Shown: positions 9,501 through 17,682 of the stretch, one piece after another
How the letters are laid out: each line of letters opens with the position of its first letter
How positions within the stretch are numbered: position 1 is the stretch's first letter
Assembly: GCF_014201375.1 (NCBI RefSeq)
Contig: NZ_JACHDZ010000005.1
Location: forward strand, 1 to 64,000
DNA length: 64,000 nucleotides
Direction: 5' to 3'
From: Tunturiibacter empetritectus
GTDB lineage: Bacteria; Acidobacteriota; Terriglobia; Terriglobales; Acidobacteriaceae
Program-made: the position numbers and the translations under genes
Notes under the pieces: model-generated
Seen by the model: the letters and a program-made list of their open reading frames with translations, nothing else
What the model was told of the DNA's origin: nothing
Database searches by the model: none

Positions 9501-10112
9501 ATGAAATCTACTCGTATATTTCTCATCGCGGCCCTCAGTCCAGCCCTTGTTCTGGCTGCAGCTGCTCAGGCCCCACCTCCAGCACCCCCACCCCCGCCCC
9601 CTGGAGCAGCCGCACCTCCTCCACCTCCCGGGGCTTCGGTGCCTGTACAGCAGGGAGTAACCGCAACTCATAACAGCCGTGTGAACGCCGTTGTGTACGG
9701 CCCGCAAGGAGAGATCCAAGCCTTCACACTGCGGAATGGCATCGCGGTCAGCCTGCCGCCTGACGTTGGAATGCGACTGCAATCGAGCGTCATCAGGGGA
9801 ACGCGCGTTCAGGTCAGCGGCATACAACAGGTCATCGCCGGCCAAACGAGCTTGATCGCCCAAAGCATCACCACGAATGGCCAGACCTTTGTAGCGGCGG
9901 CGCCTGCGCCTCCTGACCTGGGGCCGGGCGTTGCGCGCGGGACACCGCCTCCTCCGCCTCCCGCAGGGCCGCAGGGGCCAAGAGTACCGCGTGGTCGGCG
10001 TGCTCCGGGAGCACCTCCACCTCCGCCTCCGGACGGAGCAGCCCCAGCTCCGCCAGACGGCGCAGTACCACCGCCTGTAGGTACGCCCCCTCCCCCTCCA
10101 CCTCAGATGTAG
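9501..10112 (+). CDS. Secreted proline-rich protein with a central beta-barrel-like domain
   Basis: A 203-residue product. I choose the ATG at 9,501 because AAGGAGAA lies just upstream and a typical signal peptide follows (MKSTRIFLIAALSPALVLAA, cut likely after AQA). The mature protein is a sandwich: a proline/alanine tract with runs of six prolines, a roughly 95-residue folded core (about 55-145, alternating hydrophobic pattern, ITTNGQTF near its end) that could be an OB-like fold, then a longer Pro/Gly/Arg tail ending PPPPPPQM. Its function is unknown. Such tails suggest an extended spacer or wall and protein contacts. It opens a five-gene plus-strand operon with gaps of 0-41 bp. Confidence 0.75.
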   Translation: MKSTRIFLIAALSPALVLAAAAQAPPPAPPPPPPGAAAPPPPPGASVPVQQGVTATHNSRVNAVVYGPQGEIQAFTLRNGIAVSLPPDVGMRLQSSVIRGTRVQVSGIQQVIAGQTSLIAQSITTNGQTFVAAAPAPPDLGPGVARGTPPPPPPAGPQGPRVPRGRRAPGAPPPPPPDGAAPAPPDGAVPPPVGTPPPPPPQM

Positions 10113-10124
10113 AGGAGCAACGTC

Positions 10125-10418
10125 ATGAAAACTCTCAAAGACTTATCGAAGCTTTCTGTTCTGATTCTGTTTGCAGGGTGCGCGGGCCCGATGGGCCCGC
10201 TGCTCGGCCTCGGACCGGGATGGGATGAAGTTGCGGGAATAACAGTCGTGGCAATAGTTGTTGCTCTCGCTTATCGACCGATCCGGAAACTCTTCTCGAA
10301 TCGACTCAACGCAGCTGATTTCGCCTCACCGCAAAACATCGTAAGGGAGCGCTACGCGCGAGGAGAGATTAGCCAAGAAGAGTTCCAGCGCATCATGCAG
10401 CTTCTTTCTGAACGGTAG
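10125..10418 (+). CDS. Small membrane lipoprotein-like protein with SHOCT domain
   Basis: A 97-residue protein. It starts with a hydrophobic segment ending LFAGC at about residues 15-19, which could be a lipobox. A second membrane span lies at about 36-51 (ITVVAIVVALAY). The C-terminal 30 residues (RERYARGEISQEEFQRI) are a clear SHOCT motif, a short helical module found at the ends of many bacterial membrane proteins and thought to mediate oligomerisation. GAGGAG lies 8 nt before the ATG. It sits 12 bp after the proline-rich gene and 11 bp before the phosphoesterase gene, so the three are co-transcribed. Confidence 0.8.
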   Translation: MKTLKDLSKLSVLILFAGCAGPMGPLLGLGPGWDEVAGITVVAIVVALAYRPIRKLFSNRLNAADFASPQNIVRERYARGEISQEEFQRIMQLLSER

Positions 10419-10429
10419 GAGAAATTCGT

Positions 10430-11593
10430 ATGACCGATACACCACCTTTGCAGCCCTTCCATCAACGGTTGCCCGATGCTGCTGGAGTCCTCTCCTGGAT
10501 TCATATCGGCGATCTCCACATGACCAAAGCCGGCGAGCAGAACCACCTTGACCTTGTCTCTATCGTCGAAGAGATCAATCGAGCCTTCACGGGTTCGTTA
10601 GCTTTCGTCTATATTCCCGGCGATGTTGCAGACGACGGGAGCGTAACTGAGTACAGAGTCGTGCGCGAGGCGCTCGACCGCCTTCAGGTCCCGTGGTGCT
10701 CCATCATCGGAGACCACGATGTCCATGAAAAGAGCTTCACCAATTATCTTGCCTTCATGGCTCATGCTAAGCACTATTCATTTCAAGTTGGATCGGTTCG
10801 CTTCGTTGCTCTTAACGCATTCGATATTCCCGATCCCGGCTCCTTCTGTCTTCTTGACGAACAGCTTGACTGGCTGGAGGAAGACCTTCGACAAGCGGAG
10901 CAAGAGAAACAATCCATCGTTCTTCTACTGCATTGCTATCCAACTGACCTCAAGCAAGGGGGAGACAGGTTGCGACGACTTGTCGAACGTCCTTCAGTCC
11001 GCCTCATCGACATGGGCCATACCCACTACAACGAGTTGGCAAATGACGGGCGAACCCTCTACACCGCAACCCGCTCGACAGGCCAGATTGAAGAGGGACC
11101 GGTAGGTTTCTCGGTGACGAACATCGACGGCCAGGTCATCAGTTGGAAGTTTCTTGCCCTAAACGAACTCCCATCTGTAGTGATTACGTCTCCCGCCGAT
11201 GAGCGCTTCATCACAGACGCTGCTATGAAAGGCCACATCGCCGACGACGGAGTTTTGATTCGGGCCAAAGCATGGGGAAAGACTGAGATAAAGAATGCAG
11301 TCGCTACGCTTGAAGGCCAGTTAGTGCAGTTGTCGCAGATTGCGGAGAGCAACGTGTGGCAGGGCGAATTACATCGCTCAAGTCTTCCCGACGGCGTGTG
11401 CTCGCTCACCGTATCGGTAGAAGATGCACACGGCCAAACTGCGGAGGACAGCATTCGCTTAGTTCTTGGCGCTTCTGCTTACAACTCCCCGAGTCGTTCT
11501 GAGCGAGACCAGGACAACGCTGTCGCGGCCTGGCCGGAGCGCGGCCTGCTGGCGACCCAGCTCGGACCGAATAAGAACGGGAGGAAATGGTAG
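10430..11593 (+). CDS. Calcineurin-like metallophosphoesterase with C-terminal beta domain
   Basis: A 387-residue protein. All metal-binding blocks of the calcineurin-like fold are visible: GDLH (Asp28, His30), GDVADD (Asp65), GDHDVH (95-99, where the usual GNHD Asn is Asp), LLLHCYP (His168) and GHTHYN (His197, His199). Residues from about 245 to 355 form a separate beta-rich region resembling an immunoglobulin-like domain. There is no signal peptide. The substrate could be a cyclic nucleotide or phosphodiester; the sequence does not say. The stop TAG is directly followed by the GTG of the ArsB-like gene, and the upstream gene ends 11 bp before, so this is the middle of a tight operon. Confidence 0.9.
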   Translation: MTDTPPLQPFHQRLPDAAGVLSWIHIGDLHMTKAGEQNHLDLVSIVEEINRAFTGSLAFVYIPGDVADDGSVTEYRVVREALDRLQVPWCSIIGDHDVHEKSFTNYLAFMAHAKHYSFQVGSVRFVALNAFDIPDPGSFCLLDEQLDWLEEDLRQAEQEKQSIVLLLHCYPTDLKQGGDRLRRLVERPSVRLIDMGHTHYNELANDGRTLYTATRSTGQIEEGPVGFSVTNIDGQVISWKFLALNELPSVVITSPADERFITDAAMKGHIADDGVLIRAKAWGKTEIKNAVATLEGQLVQLSQIAESNVWQGELHRSSLPDGVCSLTVSVEDAHGQTAEDSIRLVLGASAYNSPSRSERDQDNAVAAWPERGLLATQLGPNKNGRKW

Positions 11594-12862
11594 GTGCCCT
11601 CTCACATTCTTCTCCCCTTGATCGTCGGCGTCAGTATTGTGCTGATGCTCCTTCGACCGCGCGGCATCCCCGAGGTCTACTGGATCGGCGGCGGGGCGTT
11701 ACTGCTTATCCTCTTGCAGTTGGTTCCTCTCAGGCTTGCGGGAAAGGCGGTCGCCGAGGGTTCAGATGTATATCTTTTCCTGATCGGCATGATGCTCCTC
11801 TCGGAACTGGCCCGCGAGCATGGCGTCTTCGATTGGCTCTCCTCCGTTGCGGTTCGAGGAGCAAACGGGTCAACTGCGCGGCTTTTCACCCTCATCTATG
11901 GAATCGGCACGCTCGTAACGATCTTCATGTCGAACGATGCCACCGCCGTCGTGTTGACGCCAGCCATCCTGAACGCAGTCCGAAAAGCCAAAGTACGGCC
12001 GCTTCCGCACCTCTTTGCCTGCGCTTTGATTGCGAACGCCGCCTCGTTTGTCCTACCCATCTCGAACCCTGCAAACCTCGTCGTGTTCCATCAGGGTATG
12101 CCACCTCTCAGTCGGTGGCTCCTTTCCTTCGGTGTACCGTCGATCCTTTCAATCGTCGCAACCTACGCGGTCATGCGTATGGTCTTCAAGAAAGATCTGG
12201 CCGCGCAAATTGAAGAGACGGTCGGCGCAAGGCCGCTCACTGGCAACGGAAAGATGGTTCTCATCGGCCTGGGTGTGGTGACTGCGGTGTTGCTGACGGC
12301 CTCAGCGCTGAATAAAGATCTCGGCCTGCCGACGTGTCTTGCTGCTCTTGCGATCACAGCAGCCGTTTCCATCAAAGCTCGCAGCAATCCGCTTGCGCTG
12401 GCAAAGGAGATCAGTTGGGGAACGATAGCGCTTGTAGCGGGACTCTTCATCATGGTGGATGCTGTCGAAAGCATCGGCGCCCTAAAGTTCACGCAAGCGG
12501 CGTTACAGTGGGCGCAAAGACTGGCTCCCGCACTCGGAGCGTTCGTGACAAGCGTCGCTGTAGGCATCGCAAACAACCTCTTAAATAACTTGCCGCTTGG
12601 ATTGATCGCCGGGGGCACCTTGCAGGCAGCTCATGTAAAGGGATTGATTGCCAACGCTGTAATGATCGGAGTCGATCTGGGACCGAACCTCTCCGTCACA
12701 GGTTCATTGGCGACGATTCTCTGGTTGATCGCACTTCGCAGGGAAAAGCTCGATGTGAGCTTCTGGGGTTTTCTCAAGGTTGGAGCGATAGCAATGCCTA
12801 TTGCGTTGTTTGTCTCCGTTGGAGGAGCCGTCCTCATGCACATGCTGTTCAAAGCATTTTGA
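11594..12862 (+). CDS. ArsB/NhaD-type anion permease
   Basis: A 422-residue membrane protein with about 10-12 spans. It matches the ArsB/CitMHS ion transporter superfamily: the conserved MSNDATAVVLTPAI in the first half, ISNPANLVVF, and the mirrored NNLLNNLPLGLIAG plus GVDLGPNLSVTGSLATILW in the second half. These are the signature loops of Bacillus-type ArsB arsenite pumps. No arsR, arsC or arsA gene lies nearby and the operon partner is a phosphoesterase, so another anion is possible. I therefore do not assign the symbol. Translation starts at GTG directly after the previous stop, with GGGAGG upstream, implying translational coupling. Confidence 0.88.
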   Translation: MPSHILLPLIVGVSIVLMLLRPRGIPEVYWIGGGALLLILLQLVPLRLAGKAVAEGSDVYLFLIGMMLLSELAREHGVFDWLSSVAVRGANGSTARLFTLIYGIGTLVTIFMSNDATAVVLTPAILNAVRKAKVRPLPHLFACALIANAASFVLPISNPANLVVFHQGMPPLSRWLLSFGVPSILSIVATYAVMRMVFKKDLAAQIEETVGARPLTGNGKMVLIGLGVVTAVLLTASALNKDLGLPTCLAALAITAAVSIKARSNPLALAKEISWGTIALVAGLFIMVDAVESIGALKFTQAALQWAQRLAPALGAFVTSVAVGIANNLLNNLPLGLIAGGTLQAAHVKGLIANAVMIGVDLGPNLSVTGSLATILWLIALRREKLDVSFWGFLKVGAIAMPIALFVSVGGAVLMHMLFKAF

Positions 12863-12903
12863 ACGCTTTGACCCGAAGAAAGTTTGGCTAAGAAAGGAGA
12901 ATT

Positions 12904-13350
12904 ATGAACTCAGGCTGGATTATCCCCTTCATCATCATCGGAGGTGCGCTGCAGACGTGTGGTGCCGCCATGAATGGACAACTCAACAAGCACATGGTCA
13001 ACCCATGGCTGGCATCCGCGATTTCGTTCGCACTGATTACGTTTTTCTTCGTCGGAGCGTTCCTCATCATCCCTCATCCATTACCCACTACCGAGAACAT
13101 CGCTTCGATGCCTTGGTGGGCAGTCATCGGAGGTCTTGTGGGAGCAGTCCAGGTGTATGCCGGATTGACACTAGTGAATCGAGTCGGAGCGGGACCATTC
13201 ATGGGCTTCACCGTCACCTCGGCGCTTATCATGTCCTTGGTAGTCGATCACTTCGGCTGGTTTCGTATGGACACTCACCCAATCACCCCGCTGCGAGTAC
13301 TTGGCGGCCTGCTTCTGATTGGCGGGGTGACTCTGATCGCGAAGTTCTAG
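12904..13350 (+). CDS. YdcZ/DUF606-type small DMT permease
   Basis: A 148-residue protein with five hydrophobic segments. It has the features of the DUF606 (YdcZ) branch of the drug/metabolite transporter superfamily: an early GGALQTCGAAMNGQL, a PWWAVIGGLVGAVQVY block and a closing GGLLLIGGVTLIA. Family members of this half-size usually act as dimers. AAGGAG precedes the ATG. It lies 41 bp after the ArsB-like permease and is likely the last gene of the five-gene operon. No substrate can be inferred. Confidence 0.82.
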   Translation: MNSGWIIPFIIIGGALQTCGAAMNGQLNKHMVNPWLASAISFALITFFFVGAFLIIPHPLPTTENIASMPWWAVIGGLVGAVQVYAGLTLVNRVGAGPFMGFTVTSALIMSLVVDHFGWFRMDTHPITPLRVLGGLLLIGGVTLIAKF

Positions 13351-13547
13351 ATGCAATATTCTTGACGTTTGGTGTAGACCCAGATAGCTAAAGATGGATT
13401 AGAAAATTGGTGGATGAGGCGATGGCTTGTCATTCCAGCTCTGCGGAATTGAGTCATTCCTTCGATTGCTAAAGGAGCTGAGAATCTAGGCAACCCTGGG
13501 ATTCAAGTCGAGGATCCAATGCTCCCATTCGTCGTTGCACAACGTGA

Positions 13548-13994
13548 TCAGCATGAGGTCTGTGGCATCGGGTCAGTAGAAGCGGGTTGGTCTTTACGAT
13601 CAGCAATAAGAGGCGACAGCTTATTGGAGGCCACGCCCAAAAGCTCAGTCGGGTGTACGGGCTTGGCAAATATCTCGAAGGAATGACCGTCCTGCTGCGC
13701 TTGCTCCAACATTTGACCTGTTGCCGCCTGCCCGGAAAAAAGGGCTATGTGGCAATCGGGGCATAGCGCTCTGAAAAGAACTGCGAGGTCAATGCCATTC
13801 ATTCCTGGCAGGCACACATCAATTATCGCCAGCTGCGGGCACCACTCGGCAGATTCCACGATCGCCACTGCCTCTTCTGCGGAATAACCGCCACGGGCTT
13901 CATAGCCAGAATTCGAGAAGATTGTCACTAGAGTGTCCGTGATCACACGTTCGTCATCGACGATCAGCACCTTTGGTTTTTGTGAGCCCAACAT
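13548..13994 (-). CDS. Single-domain response regulator
   Basis: A 148-residue receiver protein with no output domain. It has the acidic pocket (VDDER, Asp13/Asp14), phospho-acceptor Asp59 (LAIIDVCLPGMNG), Ser in ALFSGQ and Lys in FAKPVHP, so it should be phosphorylatable. After the receiver only about 25 polar residues remain. Stand-alone receivers act as phosphate shuttles or protein-binding switches. A broken histidine kinase lies at 15.2-15.5 kb but the pair are separated by a repressor gene, so the partner kinase is unknown. Gene-free flanks lie on both sides (13,351-13,547 and 13,995-14,325). Confidence 0.88.
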   Translation of the reverse strand: MLGSQKPKVLIVDDERVITDTLVTIFSNSGYEARGGYSAEEAVAIVESAEWCPQLAIIDVCLPGMNGIDLAVLFRALCPDCHIALFSGQAATGQMLEQAQQDGHSFEIFAKPVHPTELLGVASNKLSPLIADRKDQPASTDPMPQTSC

Positions 13995-14325
13995 CTGAAT
14001 ATTCCCCGTTTCTAAAACATTCTTTTGAAGGCACGCTGGTCAGGAGCGCATTTAAAGACTAGGGTCAATCTAGGCCAATCGGGTGAGCCTTTTGAGGAAC
14101 CGCGCAAGTCAGTTTCGAGGCGGTAGGGATCGTCTCCCCTTCTCCCTGATTGTTTGCACTATTACATATCTCCATACCTCCTTCCTGCTGAACCGAATCC
14201 TGAGGTCAACACACACGCGTTACGTGCACCATATAGCCGCTGATAGCATACCGGATGTTGCTTGTAAGCGCTTGATTTCATTGAGTAAATTGCATGAGTG
14301 AAATCGAGAGCCGGAAGGAGTTTCG
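13995..14325. other. Divergent intergenic region
   Basis: This 331-bp gap separates a leftward receiver gene from a rightward repressor gene and so should hold promoters for both. I see no gene and no strong inverted repeat. An imperfect TTGC-rich stretch lies at 14,258-14,295 close to the repressor start, where an autoregulatory operator would be expected. Confidence 0.4.
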
Positions 14326-15129
14326 ATGTCCGATCAAGGAGTCTCGCTGCCGGAATGGTCGGCCCGAATCCGTGGCCTTCTGGTTCGGTTGAAGCTCTCA
14401 CAAGCAGGATTGGCAACGCGTGTTGGCGTTTCTCCTGCGACGGTTACGCGCTGGATGAAGGGCAGCCATCAACCGAACAGCGCCGCTTATGCAGCTATCG
14501 GAAATCTGGCGGGCGCCCCGGATGGAATCTACTTCTGGGAACGCGCCGGAGTCGATCCGGCTAACTTTCCAGATACGAATTTGCGCATTACGTTATCCTC
14601 GCTGCAGGTCAATTTAAAAGACTTCAATCTGGTGAGTTCAAGAAAGCTTTCGAGCAAAGTGATTGCCGAGAGATCTACGGCGGTCGTCCTTCCTCTCCTG
14701 TACGTCGTCGCCTATGGAGATCGTGTGCCGCCTAAACCGCATGTGCCGCTTTCCGAAGCAGAAGTTGAAGATGTTCTTATGGCTCCCCTTCGCTGGTGCC
14801 CACACCCGGAGAGCATGATAAGCATGCGAGTTGCTGGGGACTCCATGGCTCCCATCATTCCGCCCGATGCCATTATCGCAGTAGATACCGCGGTAACGGA
14901 GCGCGACGCCCTCAATCAAAGGCTCACTGTATTTTCTCATCGCGATCTCGGCTTCAAGGTGGCTCGGCTACAAAGACTGCCTTCCTCGGACATTCTTGTG
15001 TCAGCAAACCACAAATACCTGCCCGTGGACGTCAGCGATCATTCGAAGTGGAAGGTTATCGGCGCAGTCGTGTGGTGGGTCTCGAAAGATCCTATGGAAT
15101 CCGACGTTGTAAACGCACAAGAGAACTGA
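14326..15129 (+). CDS. LexA/CI-like repressor: XRE helix-turn-helix plus S24 protease domain
   Basis: A 267-residue protein. Residues 12-70 form an XRE/Cro helix-turn-helix (LSQAGLATRVGVSPATVTRW). The C-terminal half is a peptidase S24 domain with the nucleophile Ser173 in MRVAGDSMAPIIPPD and the catalytic Lys211 in LGFKVARLQ, a 38-residue spacing like that of LexA and phage CI. Such repressors cut themselves when RecA is activated and release DNA. No phage structural genes are near, so it may be the leftover control gene of an integrated element or a stress regulator. AAGGAG lies before the ATG. Self-cleavage and targets are inferred. Confidence 0.88.
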   Translation: MSDQGVSLPEWSARIRGLLVRLKLSQAGLATRVGVSPATVTRWMKGSHQPNSAAYAAIGNLAGAPDGIYFWERAGVDPANFPDTNLRITLSSLQVNLKDFNLVSSRKLSSKVIAERSTAVVLPLLYVVAYGDRVPPKPHVPLSEAEVEDVLMAPLRWCPHPESMISMRVAGDSMAPIIPPDAIIAVDTAVTERDALNQRLTVFSHRDLGFKVARLQRLPSSDILVSANHKYLPVDVSDHSKWKVIGAVVWWVSKDPMESDVVNAQEN

Positions 15130-15171
15130 GCAGGTCTTGTGGTCCTTACGAAGAGAACTTTCAGTCGCTAC

Positions 15172-15510
15172 CTAATTGGTCCGATCTGTCGTGCTCTTTA
15201 AGAAGGCACGCTGCGGCAGGAGGGCCAACCCAGCCAAATGGAAGCTGAAAACCGTTCCTCTGCCGAGAATGCTTTTTACGTATATCTTGGAGCCGCACTT
15301 ATTGATGATCTCCTGGCTGAGCCAAAATCCGATGCCATTTCCGGTCGCCTTCTCGGTTGTGTAGAATGCCTCGAAGATCCTTGGTATAACCTCTGCTGGT
15401 ATGCCCACGCCCGTGTCGGCAACGGTCAGGCGGACCCCCTTTTGGGCATAGCGTCCAGCGCATTTCCAATCAGATTAGTATGACTTGGCGCAACTCACCT
15501 GGCGGTGCTT
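15172..15510 (-). pseudogene. Histidine kinase ATPase domain remnant
   Basis: Reading across three frames on the minus strand rebuilds the end of a sensor kinase: ELRQVIL, then NLIGNALDAMPKRG (N-box), then VRLTVADTGVGIPAE (G1 box), PRIFEAFYTTE (F box), GNGIGFWLSQEI (G2 box) and the closing GRGTVFSFHLAG. Two frameshifts lie near 15,437 and 15,478. Nothing of the phospho-accepting or sensing domains remains upstream. The G2 box, GNGIGFWL instead of GTGLGL, suggests the HWE-free PAS-kinase type common in acidobacteria. Confidence 0.8.
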
Positions 15511-15577
15511 CTACCGAGATGTTTTGGCTCTATTTTTCCGGGTAATTAGGACGACCGGAGTGCCAAACAGGTTTATG

Positions 15578-15595
15578 ATGTCGGGTATACGACAT
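15578..15595. promoter_or_regulatory. Crp-style inverted repeat upstream of the Crp/Fnr gene
   Basis: ATGTCG-GGTATA-CGACAT: perfect 6-bp arms with a 6-bp spacer. The core TGTCG-N6-CGACA has the same architecture as the Crp site TGTGA-N6-TCACA. It lies about 85 bp before the start codon of the Crp/Fnr-family gene, a normal distance for autoregulation. Binding is inferred. Confidence 0.6.
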
Positions 15596-15680
15596 AGAGC
15601 CTACCTAAGGCATCTAATCGAAAGGTTGAGCTGCCGTAAAACGCATTCCATTCAGGCTGAGAAGTACGAGAGGCAATGCG

Positions 15681-16391
15681 ATGACCGATCTGTCAGCCAC
15701 AAAATTCGATGTTGAGATCTTTCTGAAGACAGCAGGAATAGGACGAAAAATCGTCCAATTAAAGGCCAAGCAATCCTTCTTCTCCCAGGGAAATCCGGCC
15801 GACTCCGTCTTCTATCTTCAACACGGCCGCGCAAGACTCACTGTTGTCTCGAGCGCCGGTAAAGAAGCCACCATCACGCTCCTGTCCCCAGGCGACTTCG
15901 TCGGAGAAGAATCAATTGCGGCGGTGAAAGGTCTGCGTTTGGCGACCGCATCGGCCATTATTGACTGTATTGCGCTCAAGATCGAACGCGATGAGATGAT
16001 CCGCATCATGCATCAAGAGCACGCTCTTTCTGAGGTGTTCATGGCTTACCTGTTGACCCGCAGTATGCGGGTCCAGGCCGACCTCGTTGATCAACTCTTC
16101 AACTCCAGCGAGAGGCGTCTTGCGCGAATCCTCTTGCTGATGGCCGAGTTCGGCCAACCGGGCGAAGAGCAAACGTTGATTCCTCCGATTACGCAGGAAA
16201 CTCTCGCGGATATGATCGGGACTACCCGCTCTCGCGTCAGTTTCTTCATGAATCGCTTTCGCAAGATGGGCTTCATCGAATACAACGGTCGCATCCAGGT
16301 TCACAAATCGCTGCTAAATGTGATCCTCCACGACCAACCGTCCGAAGAAAATGCTACAAGTGCTCCACTTTTGAGCCCTTCAAAGAAGTGA
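15681..16391 (+). CDS. Crp/Fnr-family transcription regulator
   Basis: A 236-residue regulator. Residues 15-125 form a cyclic-nucleotide-binding-like beta-roll (FFSQGNPADSVFYLQHGRAR, LLSPGDFVGEES). The C-terminal winged helix (about 150-225) has the recognition helix TLADMIGTTRSRVSFFMNRF. The N-terminal cysteine cluster of oxygen-sensing Fnr is absent. The beta-roll lacks the usual Arg-Ser-Ala phosphate cassette of cAMP receptors, so the ligand is unclear. The gene is monocistronic and an inverted repeat of Crp geometry precedes it. Its last 38 bp overlap the end of a convergent small gene. Confidence 0.92.
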   Translation: MTDLSATKFDVEIFLKTAGIGRKIVQLKAKQSFFSQGNPADSVFYLQHGRARLTVVSSAGKEATITLLSPGDFVGEESIAAVKGLRLATASAIIDCIALKIERDEMIRIMHQEHALSEVFMAYLLTRSMRVQADLVDQLFNSSERRLARILLLMAEFGQPGEEQTLIPPITQETLADMIGTTRSRVSFFMNRFRKMGFIEYNGRIQVHKSLLNVILHDQPSEENATSAPLLSPSKK

Positions 16392-16662
16392 CATCAGACA
16401 ATTCCACGGAGGACTGCACAGATGATCCTTGTAAGCTCCCCGGGTTGTCCTCTCTTAGACTGGGGACGGAAGCGATCTCCGCATCCAGTTTGACGATACG
16501 TTTTCGGTACATTTCCTGAAGCCCCCGCAAGCCCTGGACTTGATCCGGCGAGATCGAAGACTCGTTCTGTTTGACGAGGTGCATTTCGGTGGACTCGATA
16601 TCATGTTTGGCATCTGCAATTCGATCTTGGAGACGCTTAACCACTGTGTTGGGCATACTCAT
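16354..16662 (-). CDS. Small coiled-coil protein, function unknown
   Basis: A 102-residue protein if read from the ATG at 16,662 (MSMPNTVVKRLQDRIADAKH). Most of it is a charged helix with heptad-like leucines (about residues 5-65), then a serine-rich tail. I recognise no family. It runs opposite to the Crp/Fnr gene and shares 38 bp with its 3' end. The composition (few stops in frame, helical pattern) supports a real gene, but no ribosome-binding site is strong. Confidence 0.5.
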   Translation of the reverse strand: MSMPNTVVKRLQDRIADAKHDIESTEMHLVKQNESSISPDQVQGLRGLQEMYRKRIVKLDAEIASVPSLREDNPGSLQGSSVQSSVELSDVTSLKGSKVEHL

Positions 16663-16773
16663 TAAGCTTCGCAGAAATAAAGTGCGCAGCATGAGCAAAA
16701 CAGAACAGACCAGGGATTTTCCAAAGTGAGATGCTTACCTTGGGTATGTGTCGGAGTGCCCTTGAGGCGTGCG

Positions 16774-17604
16774 ATGTCCAAGATCGAGATTCTGCTTGTG
16801 GATGATGACGAAGTTGTACGCTACAGCCTGTGCAAGATATTAGAGGCGGACGGCTTCGTTGTGACCACGGCAGCTAATGTCTCGGAAGCTCTCAAGCATA
16901 TCAACTCAACTGTCTTCGATGTGCTACTGACTGATCTTCATATGCCTGGAGCAGGAGATGGGTTGACGGTTGTGAGCGCGATGCGTCACTCCAATCCAAA
17001 AGCTGTCACGATGGTTTTGAGCGCTTTTCCGGAGATGGAGGCAGCAGCTCGTGCCATTTTGCAGCAGACCGATCAGATTCTGGTAAAACCTATGGAAGTA
17101 ATGGCGCTCGTCAAGGCGATTAAGCAGAGGGTGAAGACCGGAGCGCCTCTTCCACAGGTGGTGGAGACGGTCGCGGAGATCCTGCAACGCTCGGTAGAGG
17201 AGACCATTCAGGCATGGTATGGCCGCATCAAGACTGACAAGAAGGTGATGGCAGTTTCGATGACATTCGAGCAGCGCACCAGTCATCTGCAACAAGTTTT
17301 CAGGGATCTGGTGTCTCGACTTGAATCCAGCAAGCCGATTGGGAGCAAGGAACTGGTGTCAAAAGCAGCTAGCGATCATGGAATCAACCGGCAAGAGCAG
17401 GGATATACCGCAGCCATGCTGGTGGAAGAGTCACGGATGTTGCAGGTCTGCATCTTCGATACCTTGCAGAAAAATCTGGCAACTATCGATTTCAGTGTGC
17501 TGCTGATTGGCGTGATGACGATCGCAGACGAAGTAGATTCCCAGCTAAGCCAGGCGATGGATAGTTTCATCGCGGAGTCGGTTGCAGATGCGCTACCTGC
17601 TTAA
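16774..17604 (+). CDS. Response regulator fused to an RsbRD-like N-terminal domain
   Basis: A 276-residue protein, start placed at the ATG of MSKIEILLVDDDEVV. Residues 1-120 are a receiver with Asp10-12, phospho-acceptor Asp54 (LLTDLHMPG) and Lys in ILVKPME. Residues about 130-265 are all-helical and resemble the RsbRD N-terminal domain of the RsbT co-antagonist family (ILQRSVEETIQAWYGRI). In classical RsbR this domain senses stress and is fused to a STAS domain; here a receiver replaces the STAS, giving a phosphorylation-controlled version. No STAS or RsbT-like gene is visible nearby. The role in partner switching is inferred. Confidence 0.85.
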   Translation: MSKIEILLVDDDEVVRYSLCKILEADGFVVTTAANVSEALKHINSTVFDVLLTDLHMPGAGDGLTVVSAMRHSNPKAVTMVLSAFPEMEAAARAILQQTDQILVKPMEVMALVKAIKQRVKTGAPLPQVVETVAEILQRSVEETIQAWYGRIKTDKKVMAVSMTFEQRTSHLQQVFRDLVSRLESSKPIGSKELVSKAASDHGINRQEQGYTAAMLVEESRMLQVCIFDTLQKNLATIDFSVLLIGVMTIADEVDSQLSQAMDSFIAESVADALPA

Positions 17605-17682
17605 GGGCCAGACAGGAATGGCGATATTACCTATCCATTCATTTGTGGGAGATCGTGACCTCCACTCCGAAGGGCTGACAGC

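Noticed and set aside
11594..12862. Arsenic resistance operon
   Set aside because: Only the permease is ArsB-like; no ArsR, ArsC, ArsA or ArsH gene is present nearby, so arsenic function is not claimed.
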